Shown here piece by piece: positions 31,314 to 41,208 of a stretch of DNA of 64,000 nt; positions within the stretch are counted from its first letter, which is position 1, and every line of letters begins with the position of its first letter. Below the pieces are notes generated by a model, which had not been told where the DNA came from, made no database searches, and saw nothing but the letters and a program-made list of their open reading frames with translations. The stretch is from Streptomyces drozdowiczii (GTDB lineage: Bacteria > Actinomycetota > Actinomycetes > Streptomycetales > Streptomycetaceae), in the NCBI RefSeq assembly GCF_026167665.1, contig NZ_CP098740.1, positions 3,968,001-4,032,000 on the forward strand, in the 5' to 3' direction. Both the position numbers and the translations under genes were made by a program.

Positions 31314-33896
31314 ATGACCGATCCCCAGAGCGGACACCCCACCACCAACTCGATGCGGCGCGCGCTCAAGCGCGCGCGTGACGGAGTCGCACTCGACCGG
31401 GCGGAGGCCGCCGTGCTGCTCCAGGCGCGCGGCGAGGACCTGACGGATCTCGCGGCCTCCGCCGCCCGGGTGCGGGACGCGGGCCTGGAGGCGGCGGGGC
31501 GGCCGGGGGTCATCACGTACTCCCGCAAGGTCTTCATCCCGCTGACCCGGCTCTGCCGCGACAAGTGCCACTACTGCACGTTCGTCACCGTCCCCGGCAA
31601 GCTCCGCCGGGCCGGGCACGGCATGTTCCTGTCGCCCGACGAGGTGCTGGCCGTCGCCCGCGAGGGGGCGGCGATGGGCTGCAAGGAGGCCCTGTTCACG
31701 CTCGGGGACCGGCCGGAGGACCGCTGGCCCGAGGCGCGGGAGTGGCTGGAGGCGGAGGGGTACGACGACACCCTCGCGTACGTACGCGCCATGGCGATCC
31801 GCGTCCTGGAGGAGACGGGGTTGCTGCCGCACCTCAACCCGGGGGTCATGAGCTGGACGGACCTCCAGCGGCTGAAGCCGGTCGCGCCCTCCATGGGCAT
31901 GATGCTGGAGACGACCGCGACCCGCCTGTGGTCCGAGCCCGGCGGCCCGCATTACGGCTCCCCGGACAAGGAACCGGCCGTGCGGCTGCGGGTCCTTGAG
32001 GACGCGGGCCGGTCCAACGTGCCCTTCACCACGGGCATCCTGATCGGCATCGGCGAGTCGTACGAGGAGCGCGCGGACTCCCTCTTCGAGCTGCGCCGGA
32101 CCGCCCGGGCCTACCACGGCATCCAGGAGGTCATCGTCCAGAACTTCCGGGCCAAGCCGGACACCGCGATGCGCGGGATGCCGGACGCGGAGCTGGAGGA
32201 GCTGGCCGCCGCGATCGCCGTCGCCCGGCACATCCTCGGCCCGTCCGCCCGCATCCAGGCCCCGCCGAACCTGGTGGACGCGGAGTACGCGCTGCTCATC
32301 GGCGCGGGCATCGACGACTGGGGCGGGGTGTCGCCGCTCACCCCCGACCATGTGAACCCCGAGCGCCCGTGGCCGCACATCGACGAACTCGCCGCCCGGA
32401 CGGCCGAGTCGGGCTTCACACTCCGCGAACGCCTCACGATCTACCCGGAGTTCATTCAGCGCGGCGAACCCTGGCTGGACCCGCGCCTGCTCCCGCACGT
32501 ACGGGTGCTGGCCGACCCGGAGACCGGCCTCGCCCGCGAGGGCGCGATCCCCGAGGGGCTGCCGTGGCAGGAGCCGGACGAGGGGTTCAACGCCTCCGGC
32601 CGCACCGACCTGCACCGCACCATCGACACGGAGGGCCGCACCGGCGACCGCCGCGACGACTTCGACGTCGTCTACGGGGACTGGGAGGCGCTGCGCGAGG
32701 CGGCGGCCCCCGGGATGGTGCCCTCCCGGATCGACGGGGACGTGCGCGCGGCGCTGAGCCAGGCGGCGGACGACCCGACGAAGCTCACCGACGACCAGGC
32801 GCTCACGCTGCTGCACGCGGACGGCCCGGCGCTGGACGAGCTGTGCCGGATCGCGGACGCGCTGCGCCGGGACGTGGTGGGCGACGACGTCACGTACATC
32901 GTCACGCGGAACATCAACTTCACCAACGTCTGCTACACCGGCTGCCGCTTCTGCGCCTTCGCCCAGCGCCGCACCGACGCCGACGCGTACACCCTCTCGC
33001 TGGACCAGGTCGCGGACCGGGCCGCGCAGGCGTGGGACGTGGGCGCGGTCGAGGTCTGCATGCAGGGCGGCATCCACCCGGACCTGCCCGGCACGGCGTA
33101 CTTCGACATCGCGCGGGCGGTGAAGGAGCGGGTGCCCGGCATCCACGTCCACGCGTTCTCACCGATGGAGGTCGTCAACGGGGCCACCCGCACCGGCATG
33201 TCGATCCGTGACTGGCTGACCGCCGCGAAGGAGGCCGGGCTCGGCTCGATCCCGGGCACGGCGGCCGAGATCCTGGACGACGAGGTCCGCTGGGTCCTCA
33301 CCAAGGGCAAGCTGCCCACGGCGACCTGGCTGGAGGTCATCAGGACCGCCCACGAGGTGGGCCTGCGCTCCTCCTCGACCATGATGTACGGCCATGTCGA
33401 CCAGCCCCGCCACTGGCTGGGCCACCTGCGCACCCTGGCCGCGCTCCAGCAGGAGACCGGCGGCTTCACGGAGTTCGTGACCCTGCCGTTCATCCACACC
33501 AACGCGCCGGTCTACCTCGCGGGGATCGCCCGCCCCGGCCCGACCGACCGCGACAACAGGGCCGTCACCGCGATGGCCCGCCTCCTCCTGCACCCCCACA
33601 TCACCAACATCCAGACCAGCTGGGTCAAGCTCGGCACGGAGGGCGCCGCCGAGATGCTCCGCTCCGGCGCGAACGACCTCGGCGGCACGCTGATGGAGGA
33701 GACCATCTCCCGCATGGCCGGGTCGAGTTACGGCTCCTACCGCTCGGTCCGCGACCTGGAGGCCATCGCGGAACTCGCCGGCCGCCCGGCGAAGCCGCGC
33801 ACGACGCTGTACGGAGAGGTCCCGGCGGAACGGGTGGCGGCGGCGGACGCTTCGGACGGGCACCTGCCGGAGCTGCTGCCGGTGCTGGGGGACTGA
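31314..33896 (+). CDS. fbiC: FbiC, bifunctional FO synthase (CofG+CofH)
   Basis: An 860-aa two-domain radical SAM enzyme. It makes the deazaflavin FO, precursor of coenzyme F420, from tyrosine and the flavin intermediate 5-amino-6-ribitylaminouracil. The CofG half has Cys81, Cys85 and Cys88 ([10 protein letters not shown]); the CofH half has Cys540, Cys544 and Cys547 ([10 protein letters not shown]). CofH marks such as [15 protein letters not shown] and [12 protein letters not shown] follow. I chose ATG 31314, giving the usual FbiC length. The single fused gene is the actinobacterial form. Confidence 0.96.
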   Translation: MTDPQSGHPTTNSMRRALKRARDGVALDRAEAAVLLQARGEDLTDLAASAARVRDAGLEAAGRPGVITYSRKVFIPLTRLCRDKCHYCTFVTVPGKLRRAGHGMFLSPDEVLAVAREGAAMGCKEALFTLGDRPEDRWPEAREWLEAEGYDDTLAYVRAMAIRVLEETGLLPHLNPGVMSWTDLQRLKPVAPSMGMMLETTATRLWSEPGGPHYGSPDKEPAVRLRVLEDAGRSNVPFTTGILIGIGESYEERADSLFELRRTARAYHGIQEVIVQNFRAKPDTAMRGMPDAELEELAAAIAVARHILGPSARIQAPPNLVDAEYALLIGAGIDDWGGVSPLTPDHVNPERPWPHIDELAARTAESGFTLRERLTIYPEFIQRGEPWLDPRLLPHVRVLADPETGLAREGAIPEGLPWQEPDEGFNASGRTDLHRTIDTEGRTGDRRDDFDVVYGDWEALREAAAPGMVPSRIDGDVRAALSQAADDPTKLTDDQALTLLHADGPALDELCRIADALRRDVVGDDVTYIVTRNINFTNVCYTGCRFCAFAQRRTDADAYTLSLDQVADRAAQAWDVGAVEVCMQGGIHPDLPGTAYFDIARAVKERVPGIHVHAFSPMEVVNGATRTGMSIRDWLTAAKEAGLGSIPGTAAEILDDEVRWVLTKGKLPTATWLEVIRTAHEVGLRSSSTMMYGHVDQPRHWLGHLRTLAALQQETGGFTEFVTLPFIHTNAPVYLAGIARPGPTDRDNRAVTAMARLLLHPHITNIQTSWVKLGTEGAAEMLRSGANDLGGTLMEETISRMAGSSYGSYRSVRDLEAIAELAGRPAKPRTTLYGEVPAERVAAADASDGHLPELLPVLGD

Positions 33897-33939
33897 CCGG
33901 CACGGCCCGACCGCCGGGCCGTCCAGAGAGGATGGGTTC

Positions 33940-34563
33940 ATGACCAGACGTCTCGGCATCGCCCTGCTCCCGTGCCCGGAGCACACGCGTACGGCCATCC
34001 AGCTGCAACAGGATCTGGGCGCATCGGGTGAGCCGCTTCGGCCCGTACTCGGCGAGGACGGGAACCTGCCCCATCTGACCGTGTTCCAGGGCCCGCTGGA
34101 CGACGGACTGGAGCCCGGCCCGCTTCTGGAGCGCACAGCCGCCTCGCTGAGCCTGCCGGCCGCGATATCCCTCGGGTCGGCAGGGCTCGTCCACCAGCCC
34201 ACCGGCTGGCTGTTCATGTCGGTCGAGCGGCCGGCCCTCCTCGGGAAACTCCAGGAAACCGTGATCGGCCTCGTCGGACCCCACCTGGACCGAACGGCCT
34301 TCGACGCCGTGCGGGACCTGTCGCACTTCACGGAAGCGGAACGCGCGAGTCACGCCCGTTACGGATACCGCTACACCGGTGAGGCGTATGCCCCGCATCT
34401 CACCCTGGGCCGGACCGACGAGGAGACGGCGACCGCCCTCGCCCGGACCGGACCCCGGAGCGTCGCCGTGCCCCGCACCTGGATCTTCGACCGGCTCAGC
34501 TGCTACGTGATGGGCGAGCACGGTGCCCACGCGGAGACGCTGGCCGTCCGGCCCCTCGGATAG
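33940..34563 (+). CDS. 2H phosphoesterase-like protein
   Basis: A 207-aa protein with the two H-x-T motifs of the 2H superfamily, NLPHLTVF near residue 43 and YAPHLTLG near residue 150, separated by about 107 residues. Members are RNA 2'-5' ligases/cyclic phosphodiesterases, so a role in RNA end or cyclic nucleotide processing is possible. It has no predicted membrane or signal segments. ATG 33940 follows GAGAGGA. It lies 44 bp after fbiC but has no known link to F420. Confidence 0.8.
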   Translation: MTRRLGIALLPCPEHTRTAIQLQQDLGASGEPLRPVLGEDGNLPHLTVFQGPLDDGLEPGPLLERTAASLSLPAAISLGSAGLVHQPTGWLFMSVERPALLGKLQETVIGLVGPHLDRTAFDAVRDLSHFTEAERASHARYGYRYTGEAYAPHLTLGRTDEETATALARTGPRSVAVPRTWIFDRLSCYVMGEHGAHAETLAVRPLG

Positions 34564-34575
34564 GGCGGTCGCGGC

Positions 34576-35436
34576 TCAGGCGAACGCCTCGTGCTCCCCC
34601 ACCACAGCGTCGACCACCCGCAGCTCCTCCGCTGCCCGGACCGGGTCCGCGTCGGTGTCCAGCACCAGATTCAGCAGCGCCTTCCACAGCGCCCAGCCCC
34701 GGGCCCTCGCCCAGGTCCCGGGGTCCTGGGCGACGGCGGCCCGGAACGCCTCGCGGCTGTCGCCGTCGAACATGGTCCAGGCGATGACCAGGTCGCAGGC
34801 CGGGTCGCCCACGCCCGAGGTGCCGAAGTCGATCACCGCGGCCAGTTCGCCGTCCCGGACCAGGAGGTTGCCGGAGGCGATGTCGCCGTGGAACCACACC
34901 GGGTCCCCGTGCCACTCGGCGGCGAGGGCCGCCTCCCAGACCGCCCGCGCCCGGTCCGTGTCGACGCGGTCCGCCAGGAGGGTCAGGCAGCGCCGGGTCT
35001 GCGCGTCGTAGTACGCGGGCGGGGTGCCCCGGTACCAGCTGTGCTCGCCCGCCGCCGGGCCGCCCGCCGGGTCGCAGCGCTGGAGGGCGCGGAGGAACTC
35101 GGCCACCGATTCCGCGAAGCCGGGGAGGTCCGCGATGTGCCCGCGCGCCGCCGTCTCGCCGGGGAGCCAGCGCCGGACCGACCAGGGGAAGGGATAGCCC
35201 TCGCCGGGCGCGCCCAGGGCGAGGACCGGAGGGACCGGGACCGGCAGCGAGGGCGCCAGACGGGGCAGCCAGACGTGCTCCTTCTCCACGGCGGGGACGT
35301 AGCCGGCGGCGGTGGGCAGCCGGACCGTCATCGCGTCGCCCAGGCGGTACGTGCGGTTGTCCCAGCCGTCGACCTCGACCGGGACCACGGGCAGGCCGCT
35401 CCACTGCGGGAACTGCGCGGCGATCAGCCGCTCCAC
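34576..35436 (-). CDS. Aminoglycoside phosphotransferase-family kinase
   Basis: A 286-aa APH/choline-kinase-fold enzyme. The catalytic loop is VWFHGDIASGNLLVRDGELA (H-G-D-x-x-x-x-N) near residue 192 and the metal-binding Asp is in VIDFGTSGVGDPACDL near residue 210. Such proteins phosphorylate drugs or small metabolites; the substrate is unknown. The only usable start is GTG 35436, without a clear ribosome-binding site. The same frame continues upstream (DALTPPHAHPDGRAGIDAAL) to a stop with no start codon, so the true N-terminus may be longer or there may be a sequence error. Confidence 0.8.
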   Translation of the reverse strand: MERLIAAQFPQWSGLPVVPVEVDGWDNRTYRLGDAMTVRLPTAAGYVPAVEKEHVWLPRLAPSLPVPVPPVLALGAPGEGYPFPWSVRRWLPGETAARGHIADLPGFAESVAEFLRALQRCDPAGGPAAGEHSWYRGTPPAYYDAQTRRCLTLLADRVDTDRARAVWEAALAAEWHGDPVWFHGDIASGNLLVRDGELAAVIDFGTSGVGDPACDLVIAWTMFDGDSREAFRAAVAQDPGTWARARGWALWKALLNLVLDTDADPVRAAEELRVVDAVVGEHEAFA

Positions 35437-35663
35437 GAGCGCGGCGTCGATGCCCGCGCGGCCGTCGGGATGTGCGTGGGGAGGGGTGAGGGCATCGGGC
35501 GATCATCGCCCCCGGCCCCGCGCGCCGCAACGGAATTCGACGCGCCTCGGAGCCGTACACATCGTTCCGACTCCGTGGCCCCCGCATCCGTTCGATTACA
35601 GTGCTGCGCAGTTACCGCACAGTCGCACAGGGGAACGAAGACACGGCATACGGGAGTGGCGCG

Positions 35664-36775
35664 GTGGGTACAGGGATCCTGGCCGTCTGGGGCGGGCCGA
35701 GCAGCAGGACTTCCGCAGCCGGGTACGCGGCACACTCCTCGGCGGCGCCATCGGCGACGCGCTCGGCGCCGGCGTCACCGCCCTCACCCTGGAGGAGATC
35801 CGCGCCGCCCACGGCCCCGACGCCGTCACCGACTTCGTCCCCGCCCACGGCGCGCGCGGCACGGTCACCGCCGCCACCCAGCTCACCCTGTTCACCGTCG
35901 ACGGGCTGATCCGCGCCCAGGTCCGCCGCGACACCGGCGCCTGGCACCCGCCCACCGACGTCCACCGCGCCCACCTCCGCTGGGCCGCCACCCAGCACGA
36001 CTGGGGGCCCGACGAGCGCCGCGAGGACAACGGCTGGCTCGCCGCGCAGGAATGGCTCTACGACCGCCGCGCCCCCACCCGGGAATGCCTGAACGGGCTC
36101 GGCGACGACATCATGGGCACCCTGGACCGGCCCAAGCATCCCGCCGCGCACGACGCCGCCGCGCTCACCCGGTCCGCCCCCTTCGGGCTGCTCGTCGGCT
36201 GGGAGCCGCAGCTGGTGTTCCAGCTCGCCGTCGAGTGCGCCGCGCACACCCACGGGCACCCCACCGCGCTGCTCTCCGCCGGCGCCTTCGCGGTCGTCGT
36301 GCACGGCCTTGCGCGCGGCGGGACCCTGGACGGCTCCGTGCAGCACGCGCTCGGTCTGCTCGCGGACCGCCCCGGCCACGAACCGGTCACCGAGGCGCTG
36401 CGCCGGGCCCTTGGTGCCGTGCGCCAGGGCATCCCGGGGCCCGCCCTCATCGAGTCCCTGGGTGTCACGGACTCCGCGGAGGAGGTGCTGGCGATCGCGG
36501 TGTACTGCGCGCTCGTCGGGGAGGACGTGCGGCAGGGGCTGCGGCTCGCGGTGAACCACGGGGGGCCGTCCGCCGCGACCGGGGCGCTGTGCGGGGCGCT
36601 GCTGGGCGCGATGCACGGGGAGACCGCGCTGCCCCCGGCCTGGCTGGCCGAGCTGGAGGGGCGGGCCACCCTCCTCGAACTCGCCGACGACTTCGCCATG
36701 GAGATGACCCAGGGGCCCGCCCTGCACAGCCCGGCGACCGCGGCCCCGGGCTGGCTGGCCCGCTACCCCCGCTGA
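35664..36775 (+). pseudogene. ADP-ribosylglycohydrolase-family protein, frameshifted near its start
   Basis: The family signature RGTLLGGAIGDALGAGV and the metal-binding region near WAATQHDWGPDERRED identify an ADP-ribosylglycohydrolase; it would remove ADP-ribose from proteins or other acceptors. The main frame has no start codon. GTG 35664, with GGGAG 7 nt upstream, opens VGTGILAVWG in another frame. One missing base in GGGGCGGG (35689-35696) joins this to RAEQQDFRSRVRG, giving 370 aa. The gene overlaps the convergent SSS symporter gene by 13 bp. The break is probably a sequencing deletion, and the gene is likely functional. Confidence 0.8.
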
Positions 36776-38334
36776 TCCGTGGGCGCGCCCTCCACCACGG
36801 CCGCCTCGTCCGGGCCGGCCTGGGCGGGCACCGCCGGGCCGTCGCCGTCCGTGTTGATCCGCTCGATCAGCGCGTCGCGTTCCGGGGTGTCCTCCGGGCG
36901 TACGAAGCCGATCACCACGTACAGCACCAGCGAGATCGCCAGCGGCAGCGCCACCTGGTACTGGAGCGCCACGCCCTCCTTCACCGAGCCGTCCAGGTCG
37001 TAGTTGGTGAAGTAGAACGCCAGCAGCCCCGCCGCCCAGCTGACGAGCGCGGCGGTCGGGCCCGACCTGCGGAAGCTGCGCAGCAGCCCCAGCATGAACG
37101 GGATCGCGATCGGGCCCATCAGCCCGGCGACCCACTTGATGACGACGGAGATGATGTCCTTGAACGTCGGCGAGTTGATCTGCGTCGCCAGCGCCATGGA
37201 CAGCCCGAGGAAGCCCAGCGTGGACAGCCGCGCGGCCAGCAGTCCGGCCCGGCTGCTCCACTCGCGGGCGGCCTTGGAGAAGACCGGGGCGATGTCCCGG
37301 GTGAAGACGGCGGAGATCGCGTTGGCGTCGGAGGAGCACATGGCCATCGTGTGCGAGAAGAACCCGACGACGACCAGGCCCAGCAGCCCGTGCGGCAGCA
37401 GCTGTTCGGTCATCAGCGCGTAGCTGTCGGAGGCGTCCGGCTTCTCGGCGTGGACCAGCAGCGGGGCGCACCACATCGGGAAGAACAGGACCGTCGGCCA
37501 CACCAGCCACAGCACGGCGGAGAGCCGCGCCGAACGGGTCGCGGATGCGGCGGAGTCCGTGGCCATGTAGCGCTGGGCCTGGTTCCACATGCCGCCGTTG
37601 TACTCGAAGGTCTTGATGAACAGGTACGCCAGCAGGAACGTCACGGTGTACGGACCGGCCGTCGGGTCCGCGTGGCCCTCGGGCAGCTTGTCCCAGACCG
37701 TCCACAGGGTGCTGAAGCCGTCCAGCTCGTGCATCGCGGTGACGAGCATCGCGAGCCCGGCGAACAACTGGATGACGAACTGCCCCAGTTCGGTGAGCGC
37801 GTCGGCCCACAGACCGCCGACCGTGCAGTAGACGGCCGTGATGATGCCGGTGATGAAGATGCCCTGGGTGAGGGTGATCCCGGTGAACACGGACAACAGG
37901 GTCGCGATGGCAGCCCACTTGGCGCCGACATCCACGATCTTCAGCAGCAGCCCCGACCAGGCCAGCGCCTGCTGGGTCGGCACGTTGTAGCGGTTCTTGA
38001 GGTATTCCAGCGGGGACGCCACGTACAGCCGCGAGCGCAGCCGGTTGAGCCGGGGCGCGAAGAGCTTCGCGCCGATGCCGATGCCGATCGCGATCGGCAG
38101 CGACCAGGTCACGAAGGACGTGACGCCGTACTGGTACGCGATGCCGGCGTAGCCCGTGAACATCACGGCGCTGTACCCGGACATGTGGTGCGAGATGCCG
38201 GACAGCCACCAGGGCATCCGGCCGCCCGCCGTGAAGAAGTCGCTGACGTTGTCGACACGCTTGTGGGACCAGAGCCCGATCGCGATCATCACGCCGAAGT
38301 AGCCGATGAGCACGACCCAGTCGAGACTGTTCAT
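36763..38334 (-). CDS. Sodium:solute symporter (SSS family)
   Basis: A 523-aa membrane protein with about 13 helices. Starts MNSLDWVVLIGYFGVMIAIG, followed by the SSS motifs MPWWLSGISHHMSGYSAVMF and VKWVAGLMGPIAIP-like segments, and ends in a charged tail. It would import a sugar or nucleoside with Na+. Pairing with an ADP-ribosylglycohydrolase gene next door suggests a ribosyl or nucleoside substrate, an inference from context. It is tail-to-tail with that gene. Confidence 0.9.
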   Translation of the reverse strand: MNSLDWVVLIGYFGVMIAIGLWSHKRVDNVSDFFTAGGRMPWWLSGISHHMSGYSAVMFTGYAGIAYQYGVTSFVTWSLPIAIGIGIGAKLFAPRLNRLRSRLYVASPLEYLKNRYNVPTQQALAWSGLLLKIVDVGAKWAAIATLLSVFTGITLTQGIFITGIITAVYCTVGGLWADALTELGQFVIQLFAGLAMLVTAMHELDGFSTLWTVWDKLPEGHADPTAGPYTVTFLLAYLFIKTFEYNGGMWNQAQRYMATDSAASATRSARLSAVLWLVWPTVLFFPMWCAPLLVHAEKPDASDSYALMTEQLLPHGLLGLVVVGFFSHTMAMCSSDANAISAVFTRDIAPVFSKAAREWSSRAGLLAARLSTLGFLGLSMALATQINSPTFKDIISVVIKWVAGLMGPIAIPFMLGLLRSFRRSGPTAALVSWAAGLLAFYFTNYDLDGSVKEGVALQYQVALPLAISLVLYVVIGFVRPEDTPERDALIERINTDGDGPAVPAQAGPDEAAVVEGAPTDQRG

Positions 38335-38608
38335 ATGTCCCCTCCCGGGGTCCGCCTTGTGAACGGGGTGCGCACTTCGCCAGTACGGCCGCTCAGCGGC
38401 GCCCCGTGCGGGAGCGGGGACTTCGGGGATTGAACCGCCTGCGCGGTACCCCGGTCAAGGACCCTTTCGGTCATAGATGTGAACGCAGATCAGCAAGAGG
38501 AACGATTTTACTCGTTCTTGACTCACGGAAGCGTTGTCGCGAACGTGACGGCGGCCACACGATGAGCGGGCGCTTCGCCAGGCTGTGAGCGCAGGGAAGC
38601 ACGAAGAA

Positions 38609-38638
38609 GACCGCACGGGATGCGGGTCCCGTGCGGTC
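38609..38638. terminator. Perfect 12-bp hairpin
   Basis: GACCGCACGGGA pairs perfectly with TCCCGTGCGGTC around a 6-nt loop. It lies between the divergent promoter of the symporter and the end of the DUF397 gene and could be a second stop for the latter; on the minus strand it is followed by TCTTCTTCG. Confidence 0.55.
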
Positions 38639-38694
38639 GAGTGAGGAGGGGAACTGCCGGAGAGTCCCGAAGAACCCGGCCCGGAAAAGGCGAA

Positions 38695-38733
38695 AGCCCT
38701 CTCGGCCAGGACGGCGGGCCGGTCGAGAGGGCT
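38695..38733 (-). terminator. Terminator after the DUF397 gene
   Basis: AGCCCTCTCG with CGAGAGGGCT, a perfect 10-bp stem. On the minus strand, downstream of the DUF397 stop, it is followed by TTTCG. Confidence 0.65.
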
Positions 38734-38777
38734 GTGACGCTGACAGGTGGTGCGGTGAGCGGTGGGCGGGCCATCGG

Positions 38778-38984
38778 TCAGGCCCCGGCGGCCGCCACGG
38801 TGACGTCGCGCACGAACGTGTTCCAGGCGCCGGAAGCGAAGGTGACCGAGGGGCCGTCGGCCACCTTGGAGTCGCGCACGTCGATCGACTGCGTGAGCGG
38901 GGACCTGACTTCGACGCAAGCGCCGTTCTGCGCCGAGTACGAGGACTTCGTCCAGCTGTCCGTAGAGCCCTGACGGATGGCCAT
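38778..38984 (-). CDS. DUF397 protein
   Basis: A 68-aa DUF397 protein: TDSWTKSSYSAQNGACVEVR, then IDVRDSKVADGPSVTFASGA and W-x-x-F. ATG 38984 has GGAG 5 nt upstream; GTG 38990 is an alternative. It is the partner of the Scr1-type XRE gene 225 bp upstream on the same strand. This is the second such pair in the window, unlike the first in having a normal single N-terminal segment. Confidence 0.85.
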   Translation of the reverse strand: MAIRQGSTDSWTKSSYSAQNGACVEVRSPLTQSIDVRDSKVADGPSVTFASGAWNTFVRDVTVAAAGA

Positions 38985-39209
38985 GTTCACTCCGGTTCGC
39001 GAGTTGTGTGAGGGGTGCCAGTCGTGTTCTCGACGGCTCGATGGACGCTACTCGGCAACGCCGCCTTGCGAGGCGGGCATTCACTCGACCGGATGCTTCT
39101 CGGGTGCTGACCTTCCACTGCGAGCGGCGACGGTGTACATTTCCGCCGCCGCTCTCGCGAGCTTCCCGTTTCCGTTAGTACGTGCGGTGGTTGTGGGGTC
39201 GTTCGCCTC

Positions 39210-40079
39210 TCACTCCGCGCTCAGTCGGGTGTACTCCTTCGCGATGCGGGCGATGATCTCGCGGCTCTTCTCCACGCTCAGCGCCTGCGCCCGCAGGTGC
39301 TCGTACATGACGCTGTACAGCTGGAGGTCGTTCGCCTTCTCCAGGTAGAGGTCGCTGGTGACACCCTCGATGTAGACGACGCTCGAATCCGCAGCGTCCG
39401 GGAACTCCAGGATGGCGTACTGACCGCTGATCCCCGGATGGGCGCCGGCCTCGAACGGCAGGACCTGCACGGTGACGTGCGGCAGGTGCGAGAGCTCCAC
39501 CAGGCGTTCCAGCTGCTCGATCATCACCTGCTTGCCGCCCACCATCCGGCGCAGGGCGGACTCGTCGATGACCGCCCACATCCGCAGCGGATGGTCCGGG
39601 TCGGTGATCCGCTCCTGGCGGCGCGAACGCACGCCCACCCGCTTGTCGATGTCCGACTGGGGCGCCTCCGGCAGTGCGCCTGTGATCAGCGCCTCGGCGT
39701 ACTGCCGGGTCTGGAGCAGGCCGGGGATGACCTGGGGCTCGTAGACCCGCAGGGACGCCGCGTCGGTCTCCAGGCCGATGTACACGCTGTACGGGATGTC
39801 CCCGAACGCGTGCCACCAGCCCTGCTGGCGGGAGTCCTTGGCCATCTGCATCAGCGACTCGACGACCCGGTGGTCCTCGACCTCGTACACCCCGCAGAGG
39901 TCGCGGACATCGCGCTGGCTGATGGAACGGCGGCCGTTCTCCAGGCGGCTGATCTTCGACTGCGAGACCAGCAGCCGCTCCGCCACCTCCTCGGCGGTCA
40001 TTCCCTTGACTTCGCGCAGTCGGCGCAATTCCTGACCCAACCGGCGTCGCCTGACGGTGGGATTGACGTTGGACGGCAC
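39210..40079 (-). CDS. Scr1-type XRE regulator (DUF5753)
   Basis: A 289-aa regulator. N-terminal helix-turn-helix: LRRLREVKGMTAEEVAERLL, VSQSKISRLENGRR. C-terminal DUF5753: YEPQVIPGLLQTRQYAEALI, LPHVTVQVLPFEAGAHPGIS and VYIEGVTSDLYLEKANDLQL. The GTG start at 40079 has GGAGGTG upstream. It is separated from the GPP34 gene upstream by a strong terminator. It likely works with the DUF397 protein encoded next; targets unknown. Confidence 0.92.
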   Translation of the reverse strand: MPSNVNPTVRRRRLGQELRRLREVKGMTAEEVAERLLVSQSKISRLENGRRSISQRDVRDLCGVYEVEDHRVVESLMQMAKDSRQQGWWHAFGDIPYSVYIGLETDAASLRVYEPQVIPGLLQTRQYAEALITGALPEAPQSDIDKRVGVRSRRQERITDPDHPLRMWAVIDESALRRMVGGKQVMIEQLERLVELSHLPHVTVQVLPFEAGAHPGISGQYAILEFPDAADSSVVYIEGVTSDLYLEKANDLQLYSVMYEHLRAQALSVEKSREIIARIAKEYTRLSAE

Positions 40080-40177
40080 GGAAACGGCACCTCCGGCTAT
40101 GTAGCTGTGCGTATCTACTGCTGAGCAGATTGCCACCCTCGGGCCCGGCCGCGCTGGGAAACGGCCACACACAGCGG

Positions 40178-40210
40178 CGCGGGGCAGTCGGTGGTATCGA
40201 CTGCCCCGCG
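40178..40210. terminator. Hairpin between the GPP34 and XRE genes
   Basis: CGCGGGGCAGTCG (40178-40190) pairs perfectly with CGACTGCCCCGCG (40198-40210), a 13-bp stem with a 7-nt loop. It lies 83 bp past the GPP34 stop, so it probably ends that transcript. Confidence 0.8.
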
Positions 40211-40292
40211 TCTGGTGCGGCTCCCGAACCGGGTCTGGATGACAACGGTGCGGCTGTGTTCGGTTGTTGACGTGCGTGGTGCCGTTACGGTC

Positions 40293-41015
40293 CTAGTGGG
40301 CCGCGGTGTGCGCCATGCTGCCGCGCCGTGAGGGCGACGGCACTTGCGGTTGCAACGGAACGCCGGCCGCCTGAGCGCGGCGCGGCTGTGCGACCGCCCC
40401 GTTCTGGACGTCCATGACGGCGTGCGCCACGAGGCCGCCCATCGGGTCGTGCCTGATCAGGTCCCGGAGCCGGGAGCGCGATGAACGCCCCTCGTTCCCG
40501 GGGTACAGGTGCTTGCCGAGTCCGACCGCGTGGGCCAGTGCGGCAAGCGCCGCGGTCCGCGGGTCCGGCGGTACGCCGGTGCGGATCGCACTGTCCAGCC
40601 TGGCCCTGATGTCCCGGCTGATCGCCGTGTCCGTCGCCTGGTAGCGAGTCGTCGGCAGCACTCCGCACATCTGGCCCTCGACGGCATGCACCATGCCGCA
40701 CCGCTCCAGATGAGCGAGGTAAATCTGGCGGAGCCCCAGCCGGGGTCCGCCGATCCAGTGGACCGCCCGGACCGGACTGCCGCGCCTGCGCAGCAGTTCC
40801 AGTGCGGAGTCCAGGGTCGGATCTCCTGTCGGCCGTGGCATCACCACGGCGATACGATCCCCGTCTGGGGCTATCCGTCCTGCCAGGGCCAGCTCCACTA
40901 GCTGGGCTCCGGCGAGGCCGAGGTCGAGCGACTGCGGCTGCGCTGTGGTACCCGTGGTCGGGTCCAGAGCGAGCAGCAGAAGCTCCTCCGGAATTGTTCT
41001 GCGGCTCCTGCCCAT
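40293..41015 (-). CDS. GPP34 (GOLPH3/Vps74-like) phosphoprotein
   Basis: A 240-aa protein of the GPP34 family: TIPEELLLLALDPTTG at the N-terminus, LGLAGAQLVELALAGRIAPD near residue 30, RRYQATD-like and DIRARLDSAIRTGVPPDPRT segments, and AALAALAHAVGLGKHLYP. The eukaryotic members bind phosphatidylinositol-4-phosphate at the Golgi; the role in Streptomyces, where several paralogs are usual, is unknown. ATG 41015 is chosen. It ends in a disordered basic tail. Confidence 0.9.
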   Translation of the reverse strand: MGRSRRTIPEELLLLALDPTTGTTAQPQSLDLGLAGAQLVELALAGRIAPDGDRIAVVMPRPTGDPTLDSALELLRRRGSPVRAVHWIGGPRLGLRQIYLAHLERCGMVHAVEGQMCGVLPTTRYQATDTAISRDIRARLDSAIRTGVPPDPRTAALAALAHAVGLGKHLYPGNEGRSSRSRLRDLIRHDPMGGLVAHAVMDVQNGAVAQPRRAQAAGVPLQPQVPSPSRRGSMAHTAAH

Positions 41016-41208
41016 CCATGCCTCCCCGCGTGGATGAATGACAGGGTGACCCCTCTCACATCTTCCTGTCGAGAGCGCCTGGTGGCTTTGTACGGGAACC
41101 AGTAGGTATGTCGTTCTCGTCTAGCAGCCCGGCCGAGGGTTCACACGGGACACTGGTAGATGGTTCGGACAGCGCGGGGGTTCCCCGCGCCGCATGGAGG
41201 AGGCATCG

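Larger units (their letters stand above)
38335..38777. other. 443-bp intergenic region with two terminator-like hairpins
   Basis: I find no convincing gene here; short ORFs lack ribosome-binding sites. The left part should hold the promoter of the SSS symporter gene. The right part holds GACCGCACGGGA (38609-38620) with TCCCGTGCGGTC (38627-38638), and AGCCCTCTCG (38695-38704) with CGAGAGGGCT (38724-38733). Confidence 0.6.
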
